Below, one piece after another: positions 16,141 to 23,464 of a stretch of 43,944 nucleotides of DNA. The stretch's first letter is position 1. Each line of letters begins with the position of its first letter. The DNA is from Burkholderia puraquae (GTDB lineage: Bacteria > Pseudomonadota > Gammaproteobacteria > Burkholderiales > Burkholderiaceae). Where the stretch lies: the NCBI RefSeq assembly GCF_002099195.1, contig NZ_NBYX01000036.1, positions 1 through 43,944 of the forward strand, given 5' to 3'. The notes beneath the pieces are model-generated. The model worked only from the letters and a program-made list of their open reading frames with translations, was not told the DNA's origin and made no database searches. Position numbers and translations under genes: made by a program.

Positions 16141-16782
16141 ATGAACTTGCATACGTGGTGGCTTTTCGTGGCGACGGTGTTCGTCATATCGGCGATTCCG
16201 GGCCCGAACATGCTGCTGGTGATGACGCACGGCGCGCGGCACGGGCTGCGGCGTTCGGCATGGACGATGGCCGGCTGCCTCACGGCGCTGGTGCTGATGC
16301 TGTCGGTGTCGGCGGCGGGCCTCGGCGCGGTGCTCGAGGCCTGGCCGGCGATGTTCAACACGCTGCGTTTCGCGGGTGCGGCCTACCTGATCTACCTTGG
16401 CGTGAAGGCGTGGCGCGCACGCGTCGACGACGAGCAGCCTGCCGCCGACGTTGAAACCATCTCGCGCCAGTCCGCGCCCGCCTCGCGCGGGACGCTGTTC
16501 CGCAACGGCTTCCTCGTCGCGGGCAGCAACCCGAAGGCGATCCTGTTCGCGGCTGCGCTGCTGCCGCAGTTCATCAACGCGGCCGAGCCGACGCTGCCGC
16601 AGTTCGGCATTCTCGTCGTCACGTTCGCGGTGATCGAGGTGAGCTGGTATCTCGTCTATGCGTCGTTCGGCACGCGCATCGGCGCGACGCTGAAGAGCCA
16701 GAGCGTGGCGAAGATCTTCAACCGGCTGACGGGCGGGCTGTTCGTCGGCTTCGGCGCGATGATGGCACTCGTCCGTCACTGA
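16141..16782 (+). CDS. LysE family translocator (amino acid/metabolite exporter)
   Basis: A 213-residue inner-membrane protein with about six helices and the LysE/RhtB signature near the start (FVISAIPGPNMLLVMTHGARHG) and SNPKAILFAAALLPQF in the middle. The family exports amino acids such as lysine, threonine or homoserine, driven by the proton gradient; the substrate is not predictable here. Start ATG 16141 has GAGG 6 nt upstream. It ends in front of a strong bidirectional terminator shared with the convergent MFS gene. Confidence 0.9.
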   Translation: MNLHTWWLFVATVFVISAIPGPNMLLVMTHGARHGLRRSAWTMAGCLTALVLMLSVSAAGLGAVLEAWPAMFNTLRFAGAAYLIYLGVKAWRARVDDEQPAADVETISRQSAPASRGTLFRNGFLVAGSNPKAILFAAALLPQFINAAEPTLPQFGILVVTFAVIEVSWYLVYASFGTRIGATLKSQSVAKIFNRLTGGLFVGFGAMMALVRH

Positions 16783-16802
16783 TTTCGCCCTGACACCGGT
16801 GC

Positions 16803-16847
16803 GCCGAACGCCCCGTCCCTCGCAAGAGGGCGGGGCGTTCGGCTTTT
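16803..16847. terminator. Strong hairpin terminator between convergent lysE-type and MFS genes
   Basis: GCCGAACGCCCCG (16803-16815) pairs with CGGGGCGTTCGGC (16831-16843), extended inside by CCTC/GAGG around a GCAA loop, and CTTTT follows on the plus strand. It is a near-perfect stem of about 18 bp. The minus side lacks a good U-tract, so it mainly serves the LysE gene. Confidence 0.8.
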
Positions 16848-16867
16848 CGGGCCTGCGTCACGCTCGC

Positions 16868-18163
16868 TTACGCACGCGGGCGAGTCAACGCCGCTGCGCC
16901 GGCCCGGCGTCCGGCCGCGAGCCCGAAGACGGCGGCCGCGCCGGCGAACGCGAACCCGACGCTGCACACCGCACTCCACCCGCCCCAGGCCCACGCGCTG
17001 CCAGCGAGCACCGCGCCGAGCGCGCCGCCGATGAAGAACAGTCCGACGAACAGCCCGTTCAGGCGGCCGCGTGCGGCCGGGTTCAGCAGGTTGATCTCGC
17101 GGCGGCCGATCGTCTGGTCGACGATGACGCCCGCATCGAGCAAAGCCGCGCCGCCGGCCAGCAGCGCGAGCGCGAAGCCGCGATGCGCGTGTGCGTCGAA
17201 GCCGAACCAGCCGGCGCCCGCGATCCCGAGCACGACGAGCGCCACGAGCATCGTGCCGTGCGCGATCCGCTGCGCGGCCGGGCCGTGGCCGCGGTCGCCG
17301 GCACGGCCGGCGAGCGGCGTGACGATCGCGCCGCTGGCACCGGCGAACGCGAACAGGGCGATCCCATGCAGGTCAAGGCCGAACGGCGGCTGCGCGAGCC
17401 GCAGCCCGACCGCGGTCCAGAATGCGCTGAACGCGGCCATCGCGAGCGCGGCCGACAGCGCGTGCCGGCGCAGCACCGGTTCTTCGGCCAGCAGGCGCCC
17501 CATCGACGCGAGCAGCGTGCGGTAGCCGGCCGTGATCGACGGCGTGCGCGACGGCAGGCGCAGCGCGAGCACGACGGCGATCGCGGCATTCGCGAGCGCG
17601 GCCAGCACGTAGAACCCGCGCCAGCCGGCCGAGCCCGCGATCAGGCTCGCGAGCGGCCGCGACAGCAGGATGCCGAGCATCAGCCCGCTCATCACGTTGC
17701 CGACCGCGCGGCCGCGCTGCGCCTCGGGTGCCATCGACGCGGCCATCGGCACGAGCATCTGGATCACGCTCGACGCGGCGCCGGCCACGAGCGTCGCCAG
17801 CAGGAACACGGTGCCCGACCGCGTGAACGCGGGCAGCGCGAGCGCGGCCGCGCACGCGGCCAGCGTCGCGACGATCAGGCGGCGATTCTCGAGCAGGTCG
17901 ACGAGCGGCACGAGCAGCACGAGCCCGGCCGCGTAGCCGAGCTGCGGCAGCATTGCGACGAGGCCGGCCAGGCCGGGCGGCAGGTGCAGGTCGGCGCTGA
18001 TCGGGCCTGTCAGCGGTTGCGCGGCGAACAGGTCCATCACGATCACGCCGACGGTCGCGGCGAAGAACAGCGTCATGCCCGCGCTCAGCGCGGGCGGCGT
18101 GCCGGCGGTCGGGCCGACGGGCGTGCGGACGGCGGCGGGGCAAGGATTGGCAGGGCAGTTCAT
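16868..18163 (-). CDS. MFS transporter
   Basis: A 431-residue major facilitator with about twelve helices. The early segment (GVIVMDLFAAQPLTGPISADL and the LGYAAGLVLLVPLVDLLENRR motif-A region) is typical of bacterial efflux-type MFS proteins of the AraJ/YbcL-like group. Substrate unknown. It is divergent from a LysR gene 97 bp away, a common arrangement for regulated drug or metabolite exporters. The ATG at 18163 has weak ribosome-site context; an internal ATG at GMTLFF would cut only the charged tail. Confidence 0.88.
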   Translation of the reverse strand: MNCPANPCPAAVRTPVGPTAGTPPALSAGMTLFFAATVGVIVMDLFAAQPLTGPISADLHLPPGLAGLVAMLPQLGYAAGLVLLVPLVDLLENRRLIVATLAACAAALALPAFTRSGTVFLLATLVAGAASSVIQMLVPMAASMAPEAQRGRAVGNVMSGLMLGILLSRPLASLIAGSAGWRGFYVLAALANAAIAVVLALRLPSRTPSITAGYRTLLASMGRLLAEEPVLRRHALSAALAMAAFSAFWTAVGLRLAQPPFGLDLHGIALFAFAGASGAIVTPLAGRAGDRGHGPAAQRIAHGTMLVALVVLGIAGAGWFGFDAHAHRGFALALLAGGAALLDAGVIVDQTIGRREINLLNPAARGRLNGLFVGLFFIGGALGAVLAGSAWAWGGWSAVCSVGFAFAGAAAVFGLAAGRRAGAAALTRPRA

Positions 18164-18210
18164 CGGAAGCCTGGCGAGTGGGGCGAAGGAGTCCCCATCG
18201 TAGGTGGTCG

Positions 18211-18243
18211 ATGTTTATGCGACAATTGAAATATCTCTAACAT
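18211..18243. promoter_or_regulatory. Candidate operator in the MFS/LysR divergent region
   Basis: The 97-bp gap is AT-rich and holds the inverted pair ATGTTt (18211-18216) and tAACAT (18238-18243), plus two copies of TTATGCGA/TTATGCGAG about 32 bp apart. It is positioned to control both divergent genes, as LysR proteins usually do. No confident -35/-10 pair was assigned. Confidence 0.35.
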
Positions 18244-18260
18244 GATTATGCGAGTTTGTT

Positions 18261-19190
18261 TTGAATACGCGTGATCTCCAGGCATTCGTCGCGGTGGTCG
18301 ACAGCGGGTCGATGGTCGCCGCGGCCGCGAAGCTCCACCTGACGCAGCCGGGCCTGACGCGGCGCGTGCAGAATCTCGAAACGCTGCTCGGCATGCCGCT
18401 GCTCGACCGGCAAAGCAAGCCGCTGAAGCCGACCGCCGCCGGGCGCGACGTCTACGCGCTCGCGCGCAACGTGCTGGGCGCGGTCGACGAGCTGATGGCG
18501 GCGGGCGCGCCGGACAGCGAGCCGTCGGGCGAGCTGCGCATCGGCGTGCCGCCGTTCCTGTCCGAGCTGGCACTCGAGCAGCCGATCGACCGGCTGCGCG
18601 ACGCGTTTCCTCGCCTCACGCTGCGCGTGACGGCCGGCTGGTCGCCGGCGCTGATGCAGGGCATCGAGCGCGGCACGCTCGACGTCGCGGCCGTGATGGT
18701 GCCGGCCAGCGTGGCACTGCCCGACACGTTCACGTCGACGCTGCTCGGCACGCAGCCGACGGTGCTCGTCGCCGCGCGCGACTTCCCGCTGCCGGACGGT
18801 CCGCTGTCGATCGACACGCTGTCGGGTTTTCCGTGGGTGCTGAGCCAGGACGGCTGCGGGATGCGCTCGGCGCTGAGCCGCACGCTCGGCGCGGCCGGGC
18901 TGCCGTTCGACGTCGCGGTCGAGGCGTTCGGCTCGGAGTTGCAGCTGTCGCTCGTCGCGCGCGGCGCGGGCATCGGCATTGCCGCGCCGAACGCGCTGGC
19001 GCGCAGCGCGCATCGCGATGCGCTGAGGGTGGTGGAAACGGTGGGGCTCGAGACGCGGATCAACGTGTGGATCGTGCACGGCGCGCTGCCGGGCCGGCTG
19101 GTGCGGCCCGCCGCGCTGCTGCGCGATGCACTGGGCGAAGTGCTCGACCGGGTAAACAGGGCGGGGTCAGATGCAGCGAAGGCGGTCTAG
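18261..19190 (+). CDS. LysR-family transcriptional regulator (divergent from MFS)
   Basis: A 309-residue LysR protein beginning NTRDLQAFVAVVDSGSMVAAAAKLHLTQ, the usual LysR HTH start, then the wing LETLLGMPLLDRQSKPLKPT and an effector-binding domain. It starts with TTG at 18261; no ATG gives the conserved N-terminus, so the TTG is accepted although the ribosome site is weak. It probably controls the divergent MFS gene through the 97-bp gap. It ends 44 bp before the promoter of a candidate small RNA. Confidence 0.9.
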   Translation: MNTRDLQAFVAVVDSGSMVAAAAKLHLTQPGLTRRVQNLETLLGMPLLDRQSKPLKPTAAGRDVYALARNVLGAVDELMAAGAPDSEPSGELRIGVPPFLSELALEQPIDRLRDAFPRLTLRVTAGWSPALMQGIERGTLDVAAVMVPASVALPDTFTSTLLGTQPTVLVAARDFPLPDGPLSIDTLSGFPWVLSQDGCGMRSALSRTLGAAGLPFDVAVEAFGSELQLSLVARGAGIGIAAPNALARSAHRDALRVVETVGLETRINVWIVHGALPGRLVRPAALLRDALGEVLDRVNRAGSDAAKAV

Positions 19191-19233
19191 AGGCGACATT
19201 CGAGGGAAAATCCTTATTTTCTCTACGGAAATG

Positions 19234-19262
19234 TTGCATTGCGGAAATCGATTCGGTATAGT
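19234..19262 (+). promoter_or_regulatory. Sigma-70-like promoter of the candidate small RNA
   Basis: TTGCAT (19234-19239), exactly 17 bp, then TATAGT (19257-19262), placing the start at about 19269-19270. It points into a stretch with no protein gene that ends in a strong terminator 40 bp on. Confidence 0.65.
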
Positions 19263-19269
19263 TGTCCCT

Positions 19270-19328
19270 GTCTCCTCCATGTCTCCTCTGATATGGATTC
19301 AGCCCGCCTCTTAGGCGGGCTTTTTTTT
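19270..19328 (+). ncRNA. Candidate small RNA (~60 nt) with two anti-Shine-Dalgarno motifs
   Basis: The predicted transcript starts GTCTCCTCCATGTCTCC and ends with the hairpin AGCCCGCC-TCTTA-GGCGGGCT plus eight T. TGTCTCCTC occurs twice, at 19269-19277 and 19280-19288. Each contains the CTCCTC complement of ribosome binding sites. The first would sit in the free 5' tail. The second would be in the loop of a small CCAU...AUGG stem. A free or looped anti-Shine-Dalgarno next to a terminator is the layout of known trans-acting regulatory RNAs in proteobacteria that block translation starts. Downstream ompW is on the other strand, so this is not a leader for it. Expression and targets are unknown. 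Confidence 0.6.
19301..19328 (+). terminator. Intrinsic terminator of the small RNA
   Basis: AGCCCGCC (19301-19308) and GGCGGGCT (19314-19321) form an 8-bp GC stem, followed by a T-run. It may also end read-through from the LysR gene. It has no U-tract on the minus strand. Confidence 0.85.
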
Positions 19329-19374
19329 GCCTGCGATTTTGTCGCGGCCTTCCATTCGCCGTCCGTCGCCGCGC

Positions 19375-20208
19375 TCAGAACTTGTACGTCATCCCGACGT
19401 AGCTGATGATCGGGTCGGCCTTCAGGTCCGATTTCGACTCCGAGAGCACCGTGCCGTCGGCCGCCTTGATCGTCACCGTCGACGTCGTCTTCAGCGGGAT
19501 GTATGTCACCGACGCAATCAGCCCGAAATGCTCGGTCATGTTGTACTGCAGGCCGGCGTTGAACACCGGCTGCCATGACGACGACGCCTTCGCTTCCACC
19601 GATGTCGTACCCGGCTTGCCCGCGCCCGCCGCGAGAATCGCGCCGAGGTTGTCCTGCGTCTGCTTGATGAAGTTGGTGTTGAGCTGCAGGTCGCTGAACC
19701 AGTTGTACGACACGCCGAGGCCGAGGAACGGCCGGAACTTCGCAGTTGCCGCGCCGAAGTAGTACTGCAGCAGCATCGCCGGGCTCCACTGCCGCACGCT
19801 CTTCACGATCGGGTTGACCGACGCCAGCCCGATGTTCTGCGTGCCGAGTGCGCCGGCAGGGCCGGGCGGCCTGATGGTGCCCTGGCCCGATACCTTGAAC
19901 ACCGGCGGCACGCCGGCCACCGACGTGACCGCAATGTGGTCGGTCAGGAAGTGGCTGATCGTCAGGCCGACGGTGTCGGCGCCGCTCGTGCGCAGCCCGG
20001 TGCCCGGCGACGTGAACGACGGCGGCAGCCGCAGCGGCGTGTTGATCGGCGTCGGCGCGACGTTGGTCGTCATCGGCGTGCTGCTCTGCTGCGGCATCAC
20101 GTGGAACCAGCCCAGCGTGACGACGTTGCTGCCGGCGCTCTGCGCGTGCGCCGCGAGCGGCGCCAGCACGGCGGCGCCGGCCGCCGCGCAGAGAAGGGTT
20201 TTCTTCAT
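19375..20208 (-). CDS. OmpW family outer-membrane protein
   Basis: A 277-residue protein with a signal peptide (1-22, cut after AHA), amphipathic beta strands and a C-terminal phenylalanine (GMTYKF), as expected for an outer-membrane barrel recognised by BamA. FRPFLGLGVSYNWF and HFGLIASVTYIPLKT match OmpW. OmpW proteins are eight-stranded barrels with a hydrophobic lateral channel for small nonpolar molecules. This one is longer than the usual ~210-220 residues, with an extra loop-like Pro/Thr-rich stretch (about 35-70) near the N-terminus. The ATG at 20208 with GGGGAAG upstream is preferred over the GTG just before it. It follows two DUF2957 lipoprotein genes on the same strand (18-bp gap), so they are probably one operon. 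Confidence 0.85.
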   Translation of the reverse strand: MKKTLLCAAAGAAVLAPLAAHAQSAGSNVVTLGWFHVMPQQSSTPMTTNVAPTPINTPLRLPPSFTSPGTGLRTSGADTVGLTISHFLTDHIAVTSVAGVPPVFKVSGQGTIRPPGPAGALGTQNIGLASVNPIVKSVRQWSPAMLLQYYFGAATAKFRPFLGLGVSYNWFSDLQLNTNFIKQTQDNLGAILAAGAGKPGTTSVEAKASSSWQPVFNAGLQYNMTEHFGLIASVTYIPLKTTSTVTIKAADGTVLSESKSDLKADPIISYVGMTYKF

Positions 20209-20226
20209 CACGGCTTCCCCCTCCGC

Positions 20227-21468
20227 TTACTGGACGAACGCGCCGATCGTGAAATACGGCGTCGATCCGGCGTTGTCGAGGAAACCGAACACGCCACCCG
20301 TGAAGATGAACTTGCCGGTCGGCGTCGAGCTGCTGGCACCCGTGTGGATCGTCGTGACCGTGCCCGGCACCTTCTGCGTGTAGTCGAGGTCGAGAACCCT
20401 CGTGAGTGACGCCTGCGACGGCTGGAACGGATCCAGCAGCGTTGCCTGGCTGTTGATCAGCGCGGTGGTCCGGTAGTTGAACTCGCTGTCGACGCCGATG
20501 TACTCGCCGTTCTGCGAACCGACCGCGACCGCCGTTTGCGGCGAAAGGATCGAGATGCTCGATTCGTCGTCGGCGGTGAGGCCCGGCACGCCGTTGCTGT
20601 CGGGCGTCGGGTTCGGGTTCGCGACCCCCGTGCGCACGAGGATCGGCACGAGTTGGTTGCGCAGCTTGCCGACGATCATGAAGCCTTTGCCCTGCGGCGT
20701 CGCCGACAGCGTCGGCTTCAGCTGGCTCGCGTAGTTGTTCGACTGGAACGCGCCGCTGCCGTCCGCCGACTGGACGAAGCTCGTGCCTTGCTGCGCGCAC
20801 GCGCCGCCGGCGAACTGGCCGGTCGAGTCGCACTTGGTCCAGCTGCCGTCGGCGTTGATCGTCACCTTCGCGTCGATCGACGCTGGCGCGAAGTTCTGCG
20901 ACGGCACTTCACCGAAGCCCACATGGCTGTATGTTCCCGCCACCTTCGTGATGTCGGTTTCGATCGACGAGAAGCCGATGAACGGGTAGTACGGGAATTT
21001 CGTGTCGGGCACCGCGGCCTGGCCGAGCACACCGCCGAACTGGATCTCCTTGCCGGGAATCGTGCCGCCCGCGACGCCGAAGCCGACGAAGATGCGTGCC
21101 GGGCGCGACGCGTCGAGGCTCGCACCGTTCAGGCGGAACGCGCACTGGTTCAGCTTGTTGGTCGGCAGCATTGTTTCCTGCGTGAGCGTGCCGCTGTCGA
21201 CGGTGCCCGCGCGGGTCGGCACGACGGTGCCGGTCGTTTGCGGCACCGCCGATTCGACATACGTGACCTGCCAGGTCATCTTGGTCGTGTCGAGCTGGAC
21301 CTTGGCGAGTTCGCCGCTGCCCGCGCCGCCCGTAAACACGGTGCTGTAGTCGAGCGAGGCAGGGCAGAGCCGGTCTTCGACGAGCGGGGGCGGGTTGTCG
21401 CTGCCGCCGCCGCAGGCAGAAAGAAGGGGGGCGGCAAGGGCCGCCGCCAGAATGAGGTTGCGCTTCAT
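20227..21468 (-). CDS. DUF2957 family lipoprotein (copy 2)
   Basis: A 413-residue lipoprotein: signal ends in LLSAC with the lipidated Cys at 19, followed by GGGSDNPPP. The body matches its upstream neighbour throughout, for example TGGAGSGE versus LGGAGSGE near residue 48, ESxxPxxTGTVxPxRAGT, the DDES block and the STPYF C-terminal segment. The family (DUF2957, common in Burkholderia) has no known function. Asp/Gly/Thr-rich composition and beta-type periodicity suggest an extracytoplasmic beta-rich protein. The residue after the Cys is Gly, which does not signal inner-membrane retention in the usual way, so outer-membrane sorting is likely. It sits 18 bp before an OmpW-like gene. Confidence 0.8.
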   Translation of the reverse strand: MKRNLILAAALAAPLLSACGGGSDNPPPLVEDRLCPASLDYSTVFTGGAGSGELAKVQLDTTKMTWQVTYVESAVPQTTGTVVPTRAGTVDSGTLTQETMLPTNKLNQCAFRLNGASLDASRPARIFVGFGVAGGTIPGKEIQFGGVLGQAAVPDTKFPYYPFIGFSSIETDITKVAGTYSHVGFGEVPSQNFAPASIDAKVTINADGSWTKCDSTGQFAGGACAQQGTSFVQSADGSGAFQSNNYASQLKPTLSATPQGKGFMIVGKLRNQLVPILVRTGVANPNPTPDSNGVPGLTADDESSISILSPQTAVAVGSQNGEYIGVDSEFNYRTTALINSQATLLDPFQPSQASLTRVLDLDYTQKVPGTVTTIHTGASSSTPTGKFIFTGGVFGFLDNAGSTPYFTIGAFVQ

Positions 21469-21607
21469 GTTGCTCCTCCAGATTTGTCTTGTGTGGCGGC
21501 CAGCTCCCTGTCGGCCGCTTCTGTTGCTTGTGCTCGTCCTGCCTGCGCCGTGCCGCGCGCTCGTGCGTTGCGCGACGGCGGCCAGCCCGCCGTCGCGCCC
21601 TCGTCCG

Positions 21608-23029
21608 CTACTTGCTGATCTGCGCGCCCACGCCGAAGTACGGTGTCGACGACGTGCTCGAGTTCGCCGACGTCGACGTGACGCCGCCGTTCACCGTGCC
21701 CTGGATCAGCGCCGCGTACAGCCCGCCCGTCGCGATCACCACGCCCGATGCGGACGGGTAGCTCGCACCGCTCGGCGGCGTCGTCGTCGCGTTCAGCAGG
21801 CCTGGCGTCGCCTGGCCGTAGTCGAGCGTGAAGCCGTCTTCCTCGGCCTGCGTGCTCGGATTGATGAACGACGCGTTGCTGCCGCGGATCAGCGCAGCCG
21901 TGTACTTGAAGTTCGAGTCCGCACCCGCGTAGCCGCCGTCGATCGCGCCCGACGTGATTGCCGTCGCCGCGCCGAGCACCGCGATGCCCGACTCGTCGTC
22001 GACCTGCGCGTCGGTATGCAGCGGCGGCGTGCCGAGGTTCACGTTGCCCGTACGCACGATCACCGGCACCGTCGCGCCGTTGAGCTGGCCGATCACCATG
22101 TGCGCGGTCGCCGACTTGCCGGTCGCGCCGATGAGCGGCAACTGCGTTTGCGGCAGCGTCTGCGGTGCCTTCGTGCTGTCGAAGTAGCCGCCGTTCGCGG
22201 TGTTCATGGTCCACGGATTGCCGGTCGTCTGGCAGCCACCCGTGCTCGTCGACGTGCACGCGCCGTTCGCGTCGAACGTCTCGCTCGAGTTCGTGCCCTT
22301 CGTCGCGTAGTTGCCCGACGGCACGAGGTGGTAGATCAGCGCGTTGTACGTGCCCGGCAGCTTCGAGATATCCGTCGTCGTGCTCGCGAAGCCGAGGAAC
22401 GGGTAGAAATCGAAGTGACGGTTCGGCACCTGGCCGACGTTCTGGAGCACGCCGGGGATGATCGTCAGCCCGTCGTACTGGACCGTCGCACCCGGAATGC
22501 CGCCGCCCGCGACGCCCATGCCGACCAGCAGCATCGGCGGGTTCGCCTGGTTGAAGTCGGCGGCCGTCGAGTAGGCCGAGCCGTTCGGCGCCTTGCCCGA
22601 GCCTGGCGTGAGGATGAACGCGCAGCGTGTCTGCTCGGCGGTCGGTAGCACGCCGGTCGGCGGGTGCATGACCGCACCGGTGATCGTCGTGCCTGCACGG
22701 CTCGGCGTGACCGTACCGGTCGCGAGCGGAATCGGCGATTCGAGCCACTTGAGCGTGTAGGTCATTGCCACGGCGTCGATGTTGACGCTGACGATCTCGC
22801 CGCTACCGGCGCCGCCGAGGTACGTGCTCTTCACGATGTCGGCGTTGGCCGGGCACAGCGAACCGTTGACGGGCTGCGACGGCGGCGGCCCTTGCGTGCC
22901 GCAGCTCGATCCGGAACATTGGGGCGCATTGATCGGCGCAGGTGCGCCGCCGTCCCCCCCACCACATGCAACCAGGAAAGGGGCAATGGCAAAGGCCGTT
23001 GCCACCCCCTTCGATAAGGCGTGCGACAT
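21608..23029 (-). CDS. DUF2957 family lipoprotein (copy 1)
   Basis: A 473-residue lipoprotein with lipobox LVAC (Cys 22) and a Gly/Pro/Ser/Cys-rich linker (about 23-55, four Cys) before the shared domain. It is a diverged tandem paralogue of the gene 139 bp downstream, about 60 residues longer, mostly through the linker and an insertion around FNQANPPMLL. Function unknown. It is the first gene of a likely three-gene operon with an OmpW-like barrel. The ATG at 23029 has GGAGACAG upstream. Confidence 0.8.
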   Translation of the reverse strand: MSHALSKGVATAFAIAPFLVACGGGDGGAPAPINAPQCSGSSCGTQGPPPSQPVNGSLCPANADIVKSTYLGGAGSGEIVSVNIDAVAMTYTLKWLESPIPLATGTVTPSRAGTTITGAVMHPPTGVLPTAEQTRCAFILTPGSGKAPNGSAYSTAADFNQANPPMLLVGMGVAGGGIPGATVQYDGLTIIPGVLQNVGQVPNRHFDFYPFLGFASTTTDISKLPGTYNALIYHLVPSGNYATKGTNSSETFDANGACTSTSTGGCQTTGNPWTMNTANGGYFDSTKAPQTLPQTQLPLIGATGKSATAHMVIGQLNGATVPVIVRTGNVNLGTPPLHTDAQVDDESGIAVLGAATAITSGAIDGGYAGADSNFKYTAALIRGSNASFINPSTQAEEDGFTLDYGQATPGLLNATTTPPSGASYPSASGVVIATGGLYAALIQGTVNGGVTSTSANSSTSSTPYFGVGAQISK

Positions 23030-23412
23030 GCCGCTGTCTCCAATCGTTTAATTGTGCGAGCTAATGTCGCTGCCTGGATTTTTGCTGTCAATTGATGAAC
23101 CCGTCTAAAAAAGGCGATTGAAACGGGCATCGTGTATTTAATCCTTGCCGGGCATGGCATTCGGTAAGAATTAAAACGTGCGGCAAGCTGCGGGAAGCGG
23201 CCGGAGTGGGGAATGTGCGACGCCGGACAGGCCGGCGAAGCGCCTTCCTGCGTATAACGGCAGCGTTTAAAGCGGCGGTATCCGGTTTATCCCTATTCGG
23301 GATTGACTGGATAAAGAAGGGGAGGGATTAATTCACTGGTAATCGCGCAATCGAAAGCTTGTAAATATTTGTAAATGCGCGACCTGGAATTTTTTATATA
23401 TTGCGTGACAGG
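23030..23412. other. Long AT-rich intergenic region with repeats upstream of the DUF2957 operon
   Basis: About 380 bp without a protein-like frame, clearly less GC-rich than its surroundings. A TTGACA (minus strand, 23086-23091) about 60 bp before the lipoprotein start could be its -35 box, with a weak GACATT 17 bp on. TTTATCC (23286-23292) and GGATAAA (23309-23315) form an inverted repeat. TTGTAAAT occurs twice (23359-23366, 23369-23376) exactly 10 bp apart, flanked by GCGCA and TGCGC. These look like protein-binding sites; no binder is known. Confidence 0.5.
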
Positions 23413-23444
23413 GGTAAATAAAAAGCCGGCCAGTGGCCGGCTTT
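23413..23444 (-). terminator. Rho-independent terminator of argC
   Basis: On the minus strand AAAGCCGGCC-ACT-GGCCGGCTTT is followed by TTATTTACC, a GC-rich stem with a T-rich tail about 20 bp after the argC stop codon. Confidence 0.85.
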
Positions 23445-23464
23445 GCATTGCATGCGATGCTGAA

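Noticed and set aside
14347..16779. An 810-codon minus-strand frame antisense to the oxidoreductase and LysE genes
   Set aside because: Only its last ~250 codons (the Mut7-C gene) look like a protein; the rest is low-complexity Arg-rich antisense.
23413..23444. Plus-strand terminator or end of a small RNA
   Set aside because: The T-tail exists only on the minus strand, so it serves argC.
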